From Sciurus carolinensis (taxonomy: Eukaryota; Chordata; Mammalia; Rodentia; Sciuridae): 64,000 nt of DNA. The stretch spans positions 171,177,598 to 171,241,597 of the forward strand of contig NC_062217.1 of the NCBI RefSeq assembly GCF_902686445.1, read 5' to 3'. The first letter of the stretch is position 1, and each line of letters begins with the position of its first letter. Shown piece by piece: positions 12,353-22,030 of this stretch. A model generated the notes under the pieces. That model saw only the letters and a program-made list of their open reading frames with translations, ran no database searches and was not told where the DNA came from. A program made the translations under genes and the position numbers.

Positions 12353-13119
12353 GATGAAGGATCTGCTGGTTCCAGGTGGACTATCACTCAACTGGCTCTG
12401 CCTTCAAACCCACCTTCCTGTGTGTGCATACACACTGCCAAACCTCTCACTGCAATAACTCAGAAACCTGAAGCCATTTCTGCTGGGGACACAGCCTCAG
12501 CTTAAGCCTGCTGGCATTTCCCGAGTCCTGGCTCTTTCTGGAAAGATCTCTCCTGTGCAGAAGGTAAGAACACTGGCCACACTGGAGCTCCACTCTTGAG
12601 AGGCAAACCTGGAAGCCTCCCAGAGTGCTTCACTGATGGAAGGGCAGACCACAGGGGAGACTGGGGACAGAGGCTGGGCACCAGGGCCACCCCTGTCTGC
12701 CTGCCAGCCTGGTTGGTTTCGAAGTGCTTCACCAACAGCCGCACACACAATTAGGTGGATTAGACAAATTGGTAACAGGGGATTTGGACACTAATCCCTT
12801 ACAATTGTTAATATTAATTAAAGTGCTTCCTCTTCTCGTTACGCAGCAAACACTGTTTCCCTAAGAGGAGAGTGTGGTGCGGTGGGTTGTGTTTGGTTTG
12901 TTTTCCAGCAGGAAAGGGCTGTGTGGGTAGGACAGCACCTTGACTGTGTGAAGCCAGGAGGAGGGAGCTCACCAGGCCCTTCCCAGCGCTGCGTCAGGTG
13001 GTGTCCTGCCTAACATGCGCTCAGATATAGATCTTTCCTCCCTGGAATGTTACTGTAGGCCACTGCAGTTAAATGACTTAGGTTGAGGCAGAGAGGGTTC
13101 AGGAATGTGGACAGGCTCC
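12353..13119. other. Unassigned non-coding sequence with one AT-rich block
   Basis: No exon recognised. The AT-rich block at 12745-12850 is listed separately as a candidate conserved element. Confidence 0.45.
12745..12850. other. Candidate conserved non-coding element
   Basis: Repeat-free AT-rich DNA sits within GC-rich surroundings. It has GGATTAG at 12757-12763 and CTAATCC at 12791-12797, an inverted pair of the TAATCC core used by OTX/PITX-type homeodomains, followed by 'tgttaatattaattaaagtg' at about 12807-12826. Motif presence is seen; conservation and function are inference. Confidence 0.3.
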
Positions 13120-13147
13120 TGTGTGTGCATGTGTGTGTACGTGTGCA
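13120..13147. repeat. Short TG-rich tract
   Basis: The sequence 'tgtgtgtgcatgtgtgtgtacgtgtgcagg' is a short, impure (TG)n run that precedes the larger TG-rich block further on. Confidence 0.75.
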
Positions 13148-13544
13148 GGTGGTGCTTGGTCCAGAGGCTTCAGGTGGCCTGTGGGCCAGGGCAGCCCTGA
13201 GCCCCGCTTGCCGCACCTCGCAGATCTGGGCTGCCGGGAGAGGCTACAGAAAATGCCCAGCGCAAGGTTGCTGGGTGCTCGTGCCCCGTCGAATGGAAAC
13301 TTCGCCACACCTGCTGTGTGCAGAGGAGATCGGGGAAAAGCGCAGGCACAAGGAAGTCATGGTGTAGACATGGCCACGCAGGTGAAGCCCACCACGAGCA
13401 ACACTCGGGAGACTTGGAGATGCGCAGCGCCCACCCTGCCTCGGAGGCCAGGGCATCCTGAATTTCAAACTGAGCTAAAGACACCTACATCCTTTCAGCT
13501 CAAGCTGGGAAACTTTCAAGTGCACTACAGACTCAACTGTACCA

Positions 13545-13850
13545 AGGCATGTGTGCGCATGTGTGTGTCTCTTCAGGCATCTGTATGGGCATGTGAGTGC
13601 AGAGCATGCCTGTGTAAGCAAGTGTGCGTGTGTGCAGGTGTTTCCCCAGACGTGTGCATGCATATGTATGTATATGTTTATGTTTGTGTGAATGTGTGTA
13701 TGTACATGTGTGTACATTTCCTCAGGAATGTGTGTGTACACACATGCACCCTTGCATGTGTGTGTGTTTGTGTGTGTATGTGTGTGGCTGTGTGTTTTTC
13801 CCCCTGCGTGTGTGGTCTCCTCAGGCACAGGTTTAAGGGCGTCTTTACTT
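13545..13850. repeat. TG-rich block with spaced 'cctcagg'-like motifs
   Basis: About 300 bp rich in TGTGTG with (TATG) and (CATG) variants. It is punctuated by 'cttcaggca' (13569), 'ttccccaga' (13641), 'ttcctcagg' (13719), 'ttccccctg' (13797) and 'cctcaggca' (13819), roughly every 75 bp for the first four. This suggests an eroded minisatellite whose unit contained a TG run and a C-rich spacer. Long frames on both strands are by-products of the repeat. Confidence 0.7.
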
Positions 13851-14080
13851 TGATTTAGGGACACCAGGACAGGATTGTGTTTTCCTGGTCTTAATTCTTT
13901 CCCAAAACCTCGTACACAATACTCGACCTCAAACCACCAGTTTCCAGTCTCTGGCTGTTTTTCTGTACTTAAGCACCAATCATCTCATTTGACTTACATG
14001 GCTTTTCACTTTACTGAATAAGGTGACTTTTTTGGTGACACCCAGAATTCAGGTGCTGGAAGAGTCCATGCTCGGAGGCT

Positions 14081-14191
14081 GAGTGAGATGAGCCCCGCTC
14101 GACAGGTGACAGCAAGGTCCGCCACGCCCGCCAGGACCTCTGACCACGCCACACTGACTCTACCTGTCCAGGCAGCATGTCATCCTCACGA
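14081..14191. repeat. ~110-bp segment, copy A of a direct duplication
   Basis: The sequence from 'gagtgagatgagccccgct' to 'ctctacctgtccaggcag' recurs at 16642-16757 in the same orientation. Aligned bases are roughly 88% identical by eye, with about 13 bases absent here in the middle. Flanks outside the unit do not match. I cannot place it in a known repeat family. Confidence 0.85.
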
Positions 14192-14389
14192 CCACTTACG
14201 TAATTGCTGAGAAGTTCCAGGCGTCTCCTCTCTTCTCCTGAGGCCTCACCAGAACTGCCCTCAGTGCTCGTCAGTCTAGGCTTTCCCTGGCTGCCCCTCA
14301 GTCTCCAGCCTCTGCCCGCTGCGTTTCAGACGCTCCGCGCTGTCAGGCATCTGCAGGAGCAACCCCGTTTCCCCGCTTCACATTTCTGT

Positions 14390-14650
14390 CTTAGTCCGTT
14401 TACCACTGACTGGGTCATTTGTAAATAAAAGAAATTTGCTTCTTGCTGTTTTGGAGGCCAGGAAGTCCAAGTTCAAGGAGCAGGCGTCTGCAAGGGCTTC
14501 CCTCCGCATTACGGTGGAGCGGGAAGGAAGAGCACAGTGGGGGGCGCAATAACTAACCACTCCCACCTCAGGACATCTGTCCACTCACGAGGCCCCCCAG
14601 CTGTGGCTGGAGATTAAGAATCCAAATGTGAACTCCAGGGGACACATTCC
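14390..14650 (-). mobile_element. MaLR LTR (MSTD/MLT1A-like)
   Basis: On the minus strand this ends with the typical LTR 3' end, seen here in antisense as 'cttagtccgtttaccactgactgggtcatttgtaaataaa'. It is followed by 'ttttggaggccaggaagtccaagttcaaggagcaggcgtctg' and 'gataactaaccactccc'-like pieces, in the order of this LTR class. The AATAAA-containing sense segment is present. No internal ERVL sequence flanks it, so it is a solo or truncated LTR. Confidence 0.8.
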
Positions 14651-15144
14651 AGCTGGGGCGCCCTTGATCCTTCAGGACTCCACAGGGTGAAGCCATTTCT
14701 GAACCTTATCAAGGTGCGATCTGCCTCCCCACGGGGCTGACTCTGCTCTGATGGGCGTAAGGTAGCGGCGGGTGAGGCAGCCGTCCCTTTACCAGGACAC
14801 CAGCAGCAGCACCTCAGTCCCCAGTAGTCGCTGTGTTCTTCACCACCACATGCTCAGGATAAAACAAACCCAAACTGCCAACCTCACTCAACAGTGCTCC
14901 CGGTGACGCAGGAGAAATGGTTAGATTTTATCACACAGCCACCCTCCAGGCCTCGTCCCCTCACTCCCACGTGACCCAATGGAAAGTTCTCGCTGGTTGT
15001 AGCGCGTGGACTCTCGTGATGAAAAGCCCTGTGGAACTGCTCCTCGCTGCCGCTGCACCCCAGACTTGTTCCCGTGAACCACCACTCTGCCTCGGCAGAA
15101 CTGCTGGCAGACAGACCCGGGCCCAGAGCTGGGTGTTAGGCCGA
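14651..15144. other. Unassigned non-coding sequence
   Basis: GC-rich, no nameable repeat or exon seen. Confidence 0.45.
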
Positions 15145-16140
15145 AGAGGAATAAAGTGAGCCTGCTGTTAAACAGCCGATGTTCTTAGTAGTCAATGATC
15201 AGATTTGAACTTTCAAGGAAGATTAGAATTTTGAAACCTCATATATACTTCCCGGAGCCTGACAGCTTCTCAATACACAGGGACTTGCCTGATGTGTTCA
15301 GAAAGAGTCATGAATTCTTGTTTCCATTGTAAAATACAATGTGTCGACATTTTGAAAATCTTCATAACTCAGGAAATCAATATTTCCCAAATCACCAAAG
15401 CAGGGCGTTACCAAATCACACATGGATAAAAGATTCATTCACAGTGTCAGATCAACCAATGGGTTTTAAGATAACACAGTCAGAAAATGTCCCTAATGTG
15501 GCTTCCCATCCAACATTACAGCTAACAATTAAGGAGATACTGCTTGTCACTCTGTGCAAAGTGAAATAAGCCAGTCTCAAAAAGACCAATACTGTACAAT
15601 TCCACAGACACAAGGTACTTAGAGTGTCCAGCACTGTGAAGGTAGGAAGGAGAGTGGTGGTCACCAGGGCTGGGTGGGCAAGGAAGAGTTCCGTGCTTAG
15701 TGGAGACGGAGTGTCAGTCTTATGAGGAAAAAGCACCTGGATGCATGGGTAATGGTCGCCCAAAGCTGTGACTGTCCTAACAGCAGTGACAAAGGCGGAC
15801 TTCATGTTAACTGCTTTCTACCACCAAAAAATTAGAAAAAGAAAGCATCCCTTTTTGCGTTTTGGTGTAGTATAAAACAAGAATATACACAATTTGCTGA
15901 AAAGACAGTTACACTATTCTTCCTCCTCCAACTACGTATACGTGCAGATTTTCTTCACATAATTCAACCAAGAAAAACCACTGCAACAGAGTGCATGCAG
16001 AGGTAGATGCAAGAACTGTTATTTTCTCTAATTCAGACATGAAAGAGGTGCACAGGACTAGAACACAATGCCAGACTCCTCATAATTTTTGTCACAAAAA
16101 TATTATTATTTTTGATTTTAAAAAGTTGTTTCAACTTCAA
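15145..16140 (+). pseudogene. hAT-family transposase relic (ZBED5/FAM200-like), split by an L1
   Basis: The plus strand encodes the C-terminal part of a hAT transposase, the enzyme class from which ZBED5, ZBED8 and FAM200 proteins derive. At 15339-15550 an open segment reads MCRHFENLHNSGNQYFPN, then PNHTWIKDSFTVSDQPMGF, then HPTLQLTIKE. After a ~300 bp L1 insertion the frame resumes at 15857 as AFWCSIKQEYTQFAEK, the start of the hAT C-terminal dimerisation domain. Further on it needs at least one frameshift to continue (NRVHAEVDAR near 15986-16015). Weak similarity extends upstream to about 15165 and downstream into a 3' non-coding tail. The BED zinc finger and catalytic N-terminal part are absent, so it is dead. 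It could be a transposon fragment or a retrocopy of a domesticated gene; I cannot tell which. Family placement is from memory. Confidence 0.8.
15551..15846 (+). mobile_element. L1M 3' UTR fragment nested in the hAT relic
   Basis: Sequence 'gcaaagtgaaataagccag' at about 15556-15574, then 'gaccaatactgtacaattccac' and 'agtggtggtcaccagggctgggtgg', follow the L1M 3' UTR ('gctaagtgaaataagccag', 'caaatactgtatgattccac', 'atggtggttgccaggggctggg'). It ends in an A-rich piece 'ccaccaaaaaattagaaaaagaaag'. The hAT coding sequence is contiguous once it is removed, so it inserted after the hAT copy. Target duplications are no longer clear. Confidence 0.85.
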
Positions 16141-16174
16141 TAGGATTTTAACCTGCCTATGACTAACAGTAATA

Positions 16175-16196
16175 GGCTCACTACTTTAAGTGAGCC
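16175..16196. other. Perfect 8-bp inverted repeat (hairpin)
   Basis: GGCTCACT and AGTGAGCC flank a 6-base loop, and 'cagtaat' directly repeats on both sides (16167-16173 and 16196-16202). It lies in AT-rich DNA just downstream of the hAT relic. No function is implied by sequence alone. Confidence 0.6.
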
Positions 16197-16349
16197 AGTA
16201 ATTAATATTCTCCTTTTCCTTGGTGTAATTCCCAGCTCAGTTAAATGGATAGATACTGACCACATGATTTAAAGCTCTTGGTCCCCAGTGACTTTGGAGA
16301 GGACACAGAACTCCAGATGACAAACTTAGAGAACATGGCTTGAAAGTCG

Positions 16350-16475
16350 CCGTCGGCCACTCACGGGCTGGGTGGACTTGGGCGGGAGCTTCAGTCCTTT
16401 CCTCCATTTCAAAATGGAGGTGATAAGGACACAGGGAGCCTCTGTCATTTATTTGGTGCAGCGCCTGGTTGACAG
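16350..16475 (+). mobile_element. MIR SINE fragment
   Basis: 'gggtggacttgggcgggagcttcagtcctttcctccatttcaaaatggaggtgataagg' follows the MIR order 'tgaccttgggcaagttacttaacctctctgagcctcagtttcctcatctgtaaaatgggg', and 'cagcgcctggttgacag' fits the 'cagtgcctggcacatag' end. Confidence 0.75.
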
Positions 16476-16641
16476 TGCACCACCGGGGAGAGCCAGGGCG
16501 CCCCCAGGGCCTGGTTTAGGGTGGCACCAGGGCCCCTCTGGGAGGGCAGCAGGCGAGTGAAGGCCAGAGGGGACGGAACCACAGCAGACACCGGGCATGA
16601 CCACTCCTGTGGCTCAGCAGGAGCGCGGCCCCATCTGTGCC

Positions 16642-16757
16642 GAGTGAGATGAGCCCCGCTGGACAGGTCACAGCGAGGTCTGCCTCGCTCGGCCCAGCAG
16701 ACTGCCAGGACCGCTCACGCCACACTGGACTCTACCTGTCCAGGCAGAATGCCACCC
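16642..16757. repeat. ~110-bp segment, copy B of a direct duplication
   Basis: Same unit and orientation as 14081-14191, 2.56 kb away, here with the longer middle part ('cggcccagcagactg'). No poly(A) or terminal repeat marks it as a mobile element. Confidence 0.85.
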
Positions 16758-17214
16758 TCTGCTGCTCCATGGGCCCTCGGGCTCTCGAGTGTCTGGCTTA
16801 GAGGAGTCCCCTCCCCGCCGGAGCCCTCTGCTTCTGCTTTCTCTCTGTCCCCGACTCCAGATCCATCCCACCTCTGCCATCAGCACATGACCCTGGCGGG
16901 CTGACCTGCAGGGACCATGTCCGCAGGACTCCCCTGCCCCTGGCTTCCAGTGGTGCTGGCCAGGGACCCTGGGTCAGGTGCAAGAGGGAGGGATCAGCCT
17001 TTGCTCCTCCTGCTGGCCTCTGGGCTGGCCAAGTCCAGGTACCTCGGCTTTCTTCTCTTCCTCCTTGCCTCCTGCCCTCAGGCTGCGAAACCTGGCCTCG
17101 CCCGCCTTGGCAGGAGCCTGGGGTCGGGCATCATTCCCTCCCACAGCTTATAACTGGCCCCATCTTAAACCTAGAACTACCCAGAGCGTGTTCTCTACCT
17201 CCTTCCAGGCCTCA
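16758..17214. other. Unassigned GC-rich sequence
   Basis: No exon or nameable repeat recognised. Mutually overlapping frames on both strands lack known motifs. Confidence 0.45.
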
Positions 17215-17322
17215 GACGTCGATGCCCTCACGAAGGGCAGGTGCCTCCTCTGTCCTCCAGGGATGAGAAGAGTCCCAGGCACATAGTAGGTACTATTAAA
17301 CATTTACTGGATGATTGAATGA
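17215..17322 (+). mobile_element. L2 LINE 3' end
   Basis: 'atgccctcacgaagggcagg' and 'cccaggcacatagtaggtactattaaacatttactggatgattgaatga' match the L2 3' terminus ('gagggcaggg', 'cctggcacatagtaggcgctcaataaatatttgttgaatgaatga'). Confidence 0.8.
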
Positions 17323-17635
17323 CACATGGATTTTCATTGCAGTTCTCTCCACTTATTAAATCAAATGCTTCGAAACACTTTAGAATGGGAATTAATTGCC
17401 TCCCCTTGTCATTATTTAATCCATAGCTATAATCAAATCTCCACTCACCCAAAGGCAGACCCAGGACAGGACAGCAGCAAGGAAGCTCAGAGGAAGCCCG
17501 CGTGGGAACTCCCGCGTCCCCCAGATGTGATTGATCCCTGCACCTGGAGGAGTAGGGGGAAGTCTCTCTGTTCCGCTTTCCTTTCCTTTTTAAAAAATTT
17601 GTCTTTTGTTTCTATTTTATGGTATTTTTAAAGAT

Positions 17636-18262
17636 AGCAACTTGATTTAGGTGTAATTTACATATAATTCACCCATTTAAAGGGCATGAATCAGTGGTTT
17701 TTAGTGTATTCGGTTATACAAACTCCAAAAAGAAACTCCATACCGTTTGCACACACACATTTCCCATTTGCCTGCATCCCTAGCCCTAGGCAACACTAAG
17801 CTACTTTCTGGTTCTTGAATTTCCCTACCCTGGACATTTTATAGAGATGTAATCATAAACTGTGGAGTCCACTGCATTTGGCTTCTTTCACTTTAAGGTA
17901 ATGACCTCAAGATTCACCTGACTAGTGGCATGGGTCAGTACTCCATTCCTTTTTATTGCCAGATAATATGCTATTGTATGAATAGACCACATTTTATCGA
18001 TCCATTTATCAGTTGATGGATGTTTGATTTGTTCCCACTTCTTGGCTCTTATGAATAATGCCTCTGTGAATGTTTGTGCACAAGTTTTATGTGGACATAT
18101 GTTTTCATTTCTCTTGGGTGGAACTGCCGGGTCACATGGTAACTCTGTTTATCCTTTTGAGGAACTACCAGATTATTTCCCAAAGCAGCTGCGCCATTTT
18201 ACATCCCCACCAGCTTTGTCTGAGGATTCTGGTTTCCTCACCCTGTCGGCCTGGATTACCAT
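17636..18262 (-). mobile_element. Antisense L1M 3' portion (ORF2 end and 3' UTR)
   Basis: Ordered antisense L1M blocks: 'gtgtaatttacatataattcacccatttaaagggc', 'caatcagtggtttttagtgta'-like, 'ccctggacattttatagagatg', 'tggcttctttcacttt', 'atttatcagttgatggatgtttg', 'ggaactgccgggtcacatggtaactctg' and 'catttta.catccccaccagc'. It is decayed and non-coding. Forward frames inside it are chance. Confidence 0.92.
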
Positions 18263-18507
18263 GTGTCTTTCTGTTAACGCTCTATGCTCATCCTTAAACA
18301 TTCCGAAGAGAGGACTTCTGTTGCAGGAGCTTCCATCTACTCTCTGAACTCCCCCCTCTAGGGACCACAAGGTGAAGTGATCGCTCTGGAACTATTTCCC
18401 CAGAACCTGACCATTTCCGTTTTCTCTAGGTTCCAAGGACATGGCAGTTGTGGCCCCAAGTAGTACATATGGAATCCAGACAAATTCTACACATGAATCC
18501 TGCATGC

Positions 18508-18724
18508 TCTAGAGCTGTCCTGCCAATGTGGCCACCACCAGGCAGATGTGATCAGAAAAGCTGAATTCATTAAAATGAAACTAAATTCAGCATTCAGTTG
18601 CTCAGTCACATGAGACACATTTCAAGTGCTCAGCAGTCACATGTGGCTAGTGGCTTCCGTGCTGGATAATGCAGAAGATGAAACACACTTCCCTAATCAT
18701 AGAAGGTTCTATTGGACAGCACTG
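18508..18724. mobile_element. hAT-type MER element (terminal 'cagtgctgtccaatag')
   Basis: The right end 'ttctattggacagcactg' is the reverse complement of the expected left terminus. Near the left, 'agagctgtcctgccaatgtggccaccac' is its decayed partner. The core 'cacatgtggctagtggcttcc' and 'gagacacatttcaagtgctcagcagtcacatgtgg' matches the remembered element ('ccacatgtggctattgagcacttgaaatgtgg'). It is non-autonomous, with no coding capacity. Confidence 0.75.
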
Positions 18725-18817
18725 AAGGCACCATTAAAAAGGCACTGTACGTCACCAGCCTGTGAGCAACGCTCATCAGAGAGACTTTGTCTCCAGACCC
18801 TCCACTCGAGCCCCCTG

Positions 18818-18882
18818 TCTTTCTCTCTCTCTCTCCCTCTCTCTCTCTTTCACACCAACACCCCCCCACACACACACCCATT
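18818..18882. repeat. (CT)n followed by C/CA-rich tract
   Basis: 'tctttctctctctctctccctctctctctc' is followed by 'caacaccccccCacacacacaccc'. The two simple tracts abut. Confidence 0.9.
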
Positions 18883-18889
18883 TTGCTAG

Positions 18890-19883
18890 TTATCCAAAGA
18901 AGCTCAGGATTCTTGGGGATGCTAGATACAATGAAGATTGTAGGGTTTGTTCATTTTATCCTTAAAGCAGAAATGCTGAAAGTTAGGCCTCTGCATTCCC
19001 AACAGCGCTGTACGGGGACTCGGGGCCTCTCAGGTGGACTACAGCGCTCTCTAGCCAGTTCAACAACATTTACACTATTCCTGTCACTACTCAGCGTCCA
19101 ACCACACAAACCTCAAGGTCTGGAATGAGACGTGCTGAACATCTAATGTGACCTCTTTCTGAGAACTGATCTGGGAAAGACTGCCAACACCTATGCATTT
19201 CTAAAACCAGAATGTGCTGCATATGTGCTATTAATAATTAGCAGTCAATTAACACTTTTTCGCTTCCAGCATGTTAGAAATGTTAACTGAGTCATTTATA
19301 GGAGAAAACTTGCCCTAACAGCAGTAATGGTGTCCCACATACTAAAGGGGAGAATCAGCCTTGAGCTCTGGGGCTGGAACCCAGGGAGGCATGTGAAACA
19401 TTGGATTCCGCACCCGCTTGGTCCCTGCTACTCAGAGAGCATACTCACTTAAACCTTGAAAGAAGGCAAACGCCTTCCCAATTGCATCTAAGATTTTATG
19501 GCCACTAGACTAATCTCTAAAATTATGATTCTACACTTCTGCCACAAGTTAAACGATGTCCAAAGACCAAAGCTACAGATGACCATTTTAATCCACCGAC
19601 ACAAATGTTTTCAATCACAAACTCAAATCTGAAAAGCTGTGTGAAGCAACTTAAAAGTCAAATTCAACACAGAGATTTTTTTTCCTTCATTTAGATTACT
19701 ATATGCAAATGAGCTCTGGCCAGGGCTGGTTTTAAAAAGGCAACAAGGAATTTTTCCAAACAGGATGGATCAAAATCACAAGGGAGCCCCAAGTAGCTGT
19801 TGTAGGGAACAGGGAATTCTGCCTCTGGACATGAGCCTCTGGTCTACACGAGCTAAGAGCTTCCAAGCGTCACATTTGTGCTG
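18890..19883. other. AT-rich unique sequence, no gene recognised
   Basis: No nameable repeat. The block at 19195-19320 ('ctattaataattagcagtcaattaacac' and 'aaatgttaactgagtcatttatagg') has several TAATTA/TCAATTA-type homeodomain cores and could be a conserved element. This is only a motif observation. Confidence 0.4.
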
Positions 19884-20262
19884 GTTGACATTTTGCCACT
19901 GTGACAAAATACTTGAGATAAACAACTTAAAAGGAGGAAAGATTGATGTCAGCGCATGATGTCAGAGATTTTGACCCATGGCCTGCTGGCTACCCTGTCT
20001 AGGCCTGTGGGGAGGCAGACAGCATGGAGGGGAGCCCACAAGGAGCAGGGCTGCTCAGCTCATGGCAGCCAAGGAGGAAGGGGGAGGGGGAGGGGTGGGA
20101 ACAGGGACAAACACGCCCTTCAAGGTCGAGTCCTCAGTGACCTGCTTCCTCCAACCAGGCCCACTTCCAAAGGTTTCACTGCCTCCCAGTTGCACCGCTG
20201 ACTAGTCACCAAGCCTTTAGCACACGGCCTTTAGGGGACATTGCAGATCCAAACATAGCAAC
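19884..20262 (-). mobile_element. Rodent MaLR LTR (MT/ORR1-like)
   Basis: Antisense features of a rodent MaLR LTR: 'ctgtgacaaaatacttgagata', 'acttaaaaggaggaaagattgatgt', 'cctgtggggaggcagacagcatgg', 'gctgctcagctcatggcagccaaggagg', 'cagtgacctgcttcctccaaccaggcccac' and 'ttaggggacattgcagatccaaac'. This order and wording fit the lineage-specific MaLR group in rodents, which supports a rodent source. No internal sequence is attached. Confidence 0.75.
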
Positions 20263-21244
20263 ATCTGAACAGATACGCTCTACCCTGGCTGCTGCGATGG
20301 CCAAGCCCTGCTCTAGAGGAAGCCCGGAGGACCAGGGCTCCGTGGACACTGGTACCACTCTCCTTCCTTAAAGACCCCTGTTCTATTCTCCATGAACGTG
20401 GAGGGTCACAGGTTCACACCCGCCTCCACCTCCCTGCGTGGGGTGTCCCAACAGCAGCAGGACCTCAGGAAACGGCAAGCAGTTGCAAAGCGGGTTCAAA
20501 GGTGTGGAGTGTGAGGTTGATGGGGACAGAGTGAGAGCACAGTGCTCGTGACAGGAGCCCCCGGGACGCCCTTGCCCAAGGCCTTATCATCCCTGCCTTA
20601 CTAAGAAAGCCACAGAAATTGAACAATTCACCCAAGGTCACCAGGGTGGGATAAGAATGAAAGCATCGTGTCATCCTAAAGGGAATAGAAAGGATCCTAA
20701 AATGTGGGAATTAACTTAAAAAAAAAAAAAACACCCAAGCCCAGCCCACCTTGGTCAGTGGACTCAGACAGGCATGCACAAGCCCATGGAGACTTGTATC
20801 TCTTCCTGCTGAATCGGAAGCTGAGCAATCAAAGCCAGGTTACCCCTGCCCTCCTGGCCTGCGGGCTGAGGCTGCCTCGAAGGGTGGAGAAGGGGAATCA
20901 GGCCTCCAGCTGAAGAGGCCAGTCGTCCCACCCCTGGTGCTCCTCAGGGAGGTCAAATCCCCCCACGGCCTCTTGTCCTTGGCTCAGTCTTTCAACATCT
21001 GGGAAGGTTCATCAAACCTTAGGGGTGACAGTGAATGGACAGGACGTGGCTCGGGGACCCCATGGCACCCTTCCAGTAGATGTGACAGAAGCAGAAGTTG
21101 CAGCACCAGCTTCCCTTACTTAATCTCCGTCCTCGGACAGCATCTGAGGGGATCCGGAATGCCGCGGGAGCAGCACCCCTCTCTGCCAACCCTGGGCTCA
21201 GCCGTGCATCAGCTGGAACCCGGGCATGACTAAGTGCTGTGAAA
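20263..21244. other. Mostly unassigned, contains one MIR and a poly(A) run
   Basis: Apart from the MIR at 20580-20680 and an A13 run near 20719-20733, nothing nameable is seen. A 160-codon frame at 20751-21233 resembles no known protein. Confidence 0.45.
20580..20680 (-). mobile_element. MIR SINE fragment
   Basis: 'ccctgccttactaagaaagccacagaaattgaacaattcacccaaggtcaccagg' parallels antisense MIR 'ccattttacagatgaggaaactgaggcacagagaggttaagtaacttgcccaaggtcacacag'. Confidence 0.7.
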
Positions 21245-21640
21245 CACAGTGTCAGGGCAACAGACTTGTTTCTCATGCCTTGGTGCATTGCTGGGTGCTT
21301 CTTCGGGTCAGGCTGGATTGACTGAGGCTAGATGGTCAAGGGTGGCCTCCCTGAGATGTTTGGTCCACAGCTGGGATGCTAGGCTTCTCCCCATGTGCTT
21401 GCAGACCCTCCGGAAGGCTAGCCTGGGCGTAGGGTCATGGAGGCACACAGGTTCTCAGGAAAGGCCACCTCAGAGGGTCTTTTCACACCTCTGTTTACTT
21501 CTCACTTGCTAATGTCCCTCTGGCCAAAGCAAGTCACATGGTCCAGCTCAGGGGCAGCTGGGAGGAACTACCCAGGGTTGTAGCTACGAGGAGTCAATTG
21601 GCTGCCATTTCTGCAACAATCCACCCTTGTTTGCCCCAGA
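21245..21640. mobile_element. Old interspersed repeat, family not identified
   Basis: Blocks such as 'gctgggatgctaggcttctccccatgtgcttgcagac', 'gaaggctagcctgggc', 'tttcacacctctgtttacttctcacttgctaatgtccctctggccaaagcaagtcacatgg' belong to a mammalian repeat I have seen often ('tttgctaatgtcccattggccaaagcaagtcacatggcc') but cannot name. No coding sequence. Confidence 0.5.
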
Positions 21641-21699
21641 TGTGAGATCCTGGATACCGTAAATCAGAAAGGTCCATCTCTTCTGTCCAACATTATATA

Positions 21700-21914
21700 A
21701 AGAGCACCGTCCCACTGCTGTAAGCCCAATTAGTATACTTATTAGTAATTTTTCATGATGTGACTTTAGAAAACACTATCTTGATAAAAGATGCCTTTGG
21801 AGCAAGGCTATGAAAAACATCAACTCTAAATAAAATGATCTGATTCAGCTCATACTTTCAATTTCCATATATTTTACTGGCTAATCAAATCCTTATGTCT
21901 TAACACCCTAAGTT
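21700..21914. other. AT-rich unique block
   Basis: Repeat-free AT-rich sequence ('cccaattagtatacttattagtaatttttcatgatgtgac', 'ctggctaatcaaatcc'). Candidate for conservation testing only. Confidence 0.25.
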
Positions 21915-22030
21915 TTCTTTCAGTTATTCAGCAAATGTCTTTTTCCAGCACCATGTAAGACATGGCAGAGACCAAAGATGGAGTAAGAAATGTCATTTCT
22001 GCCCCTCAGGGCAGTATTCTGTCTATACTC
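21915..22030 (-). mobile_element. Possible L2/MIR 3' end
   Basis: The minus strand reads 'tctgccatgtcttacatggtgctgg...gacatttgctgaataactgaaag', which resembles an L2-type 3' end ('...caataaatgtttgctgaatgaatgaaag'). The match is short. Confidence 0.35.

Noticed and set aside
13121..13858. 245-codon plus-strand frame and 129-codon antisense frame
   Set aside because: They are generated by the TG-rich repeat (Cys-Val-Cys and His-Thr-His repeats) and lack any protein-like content.
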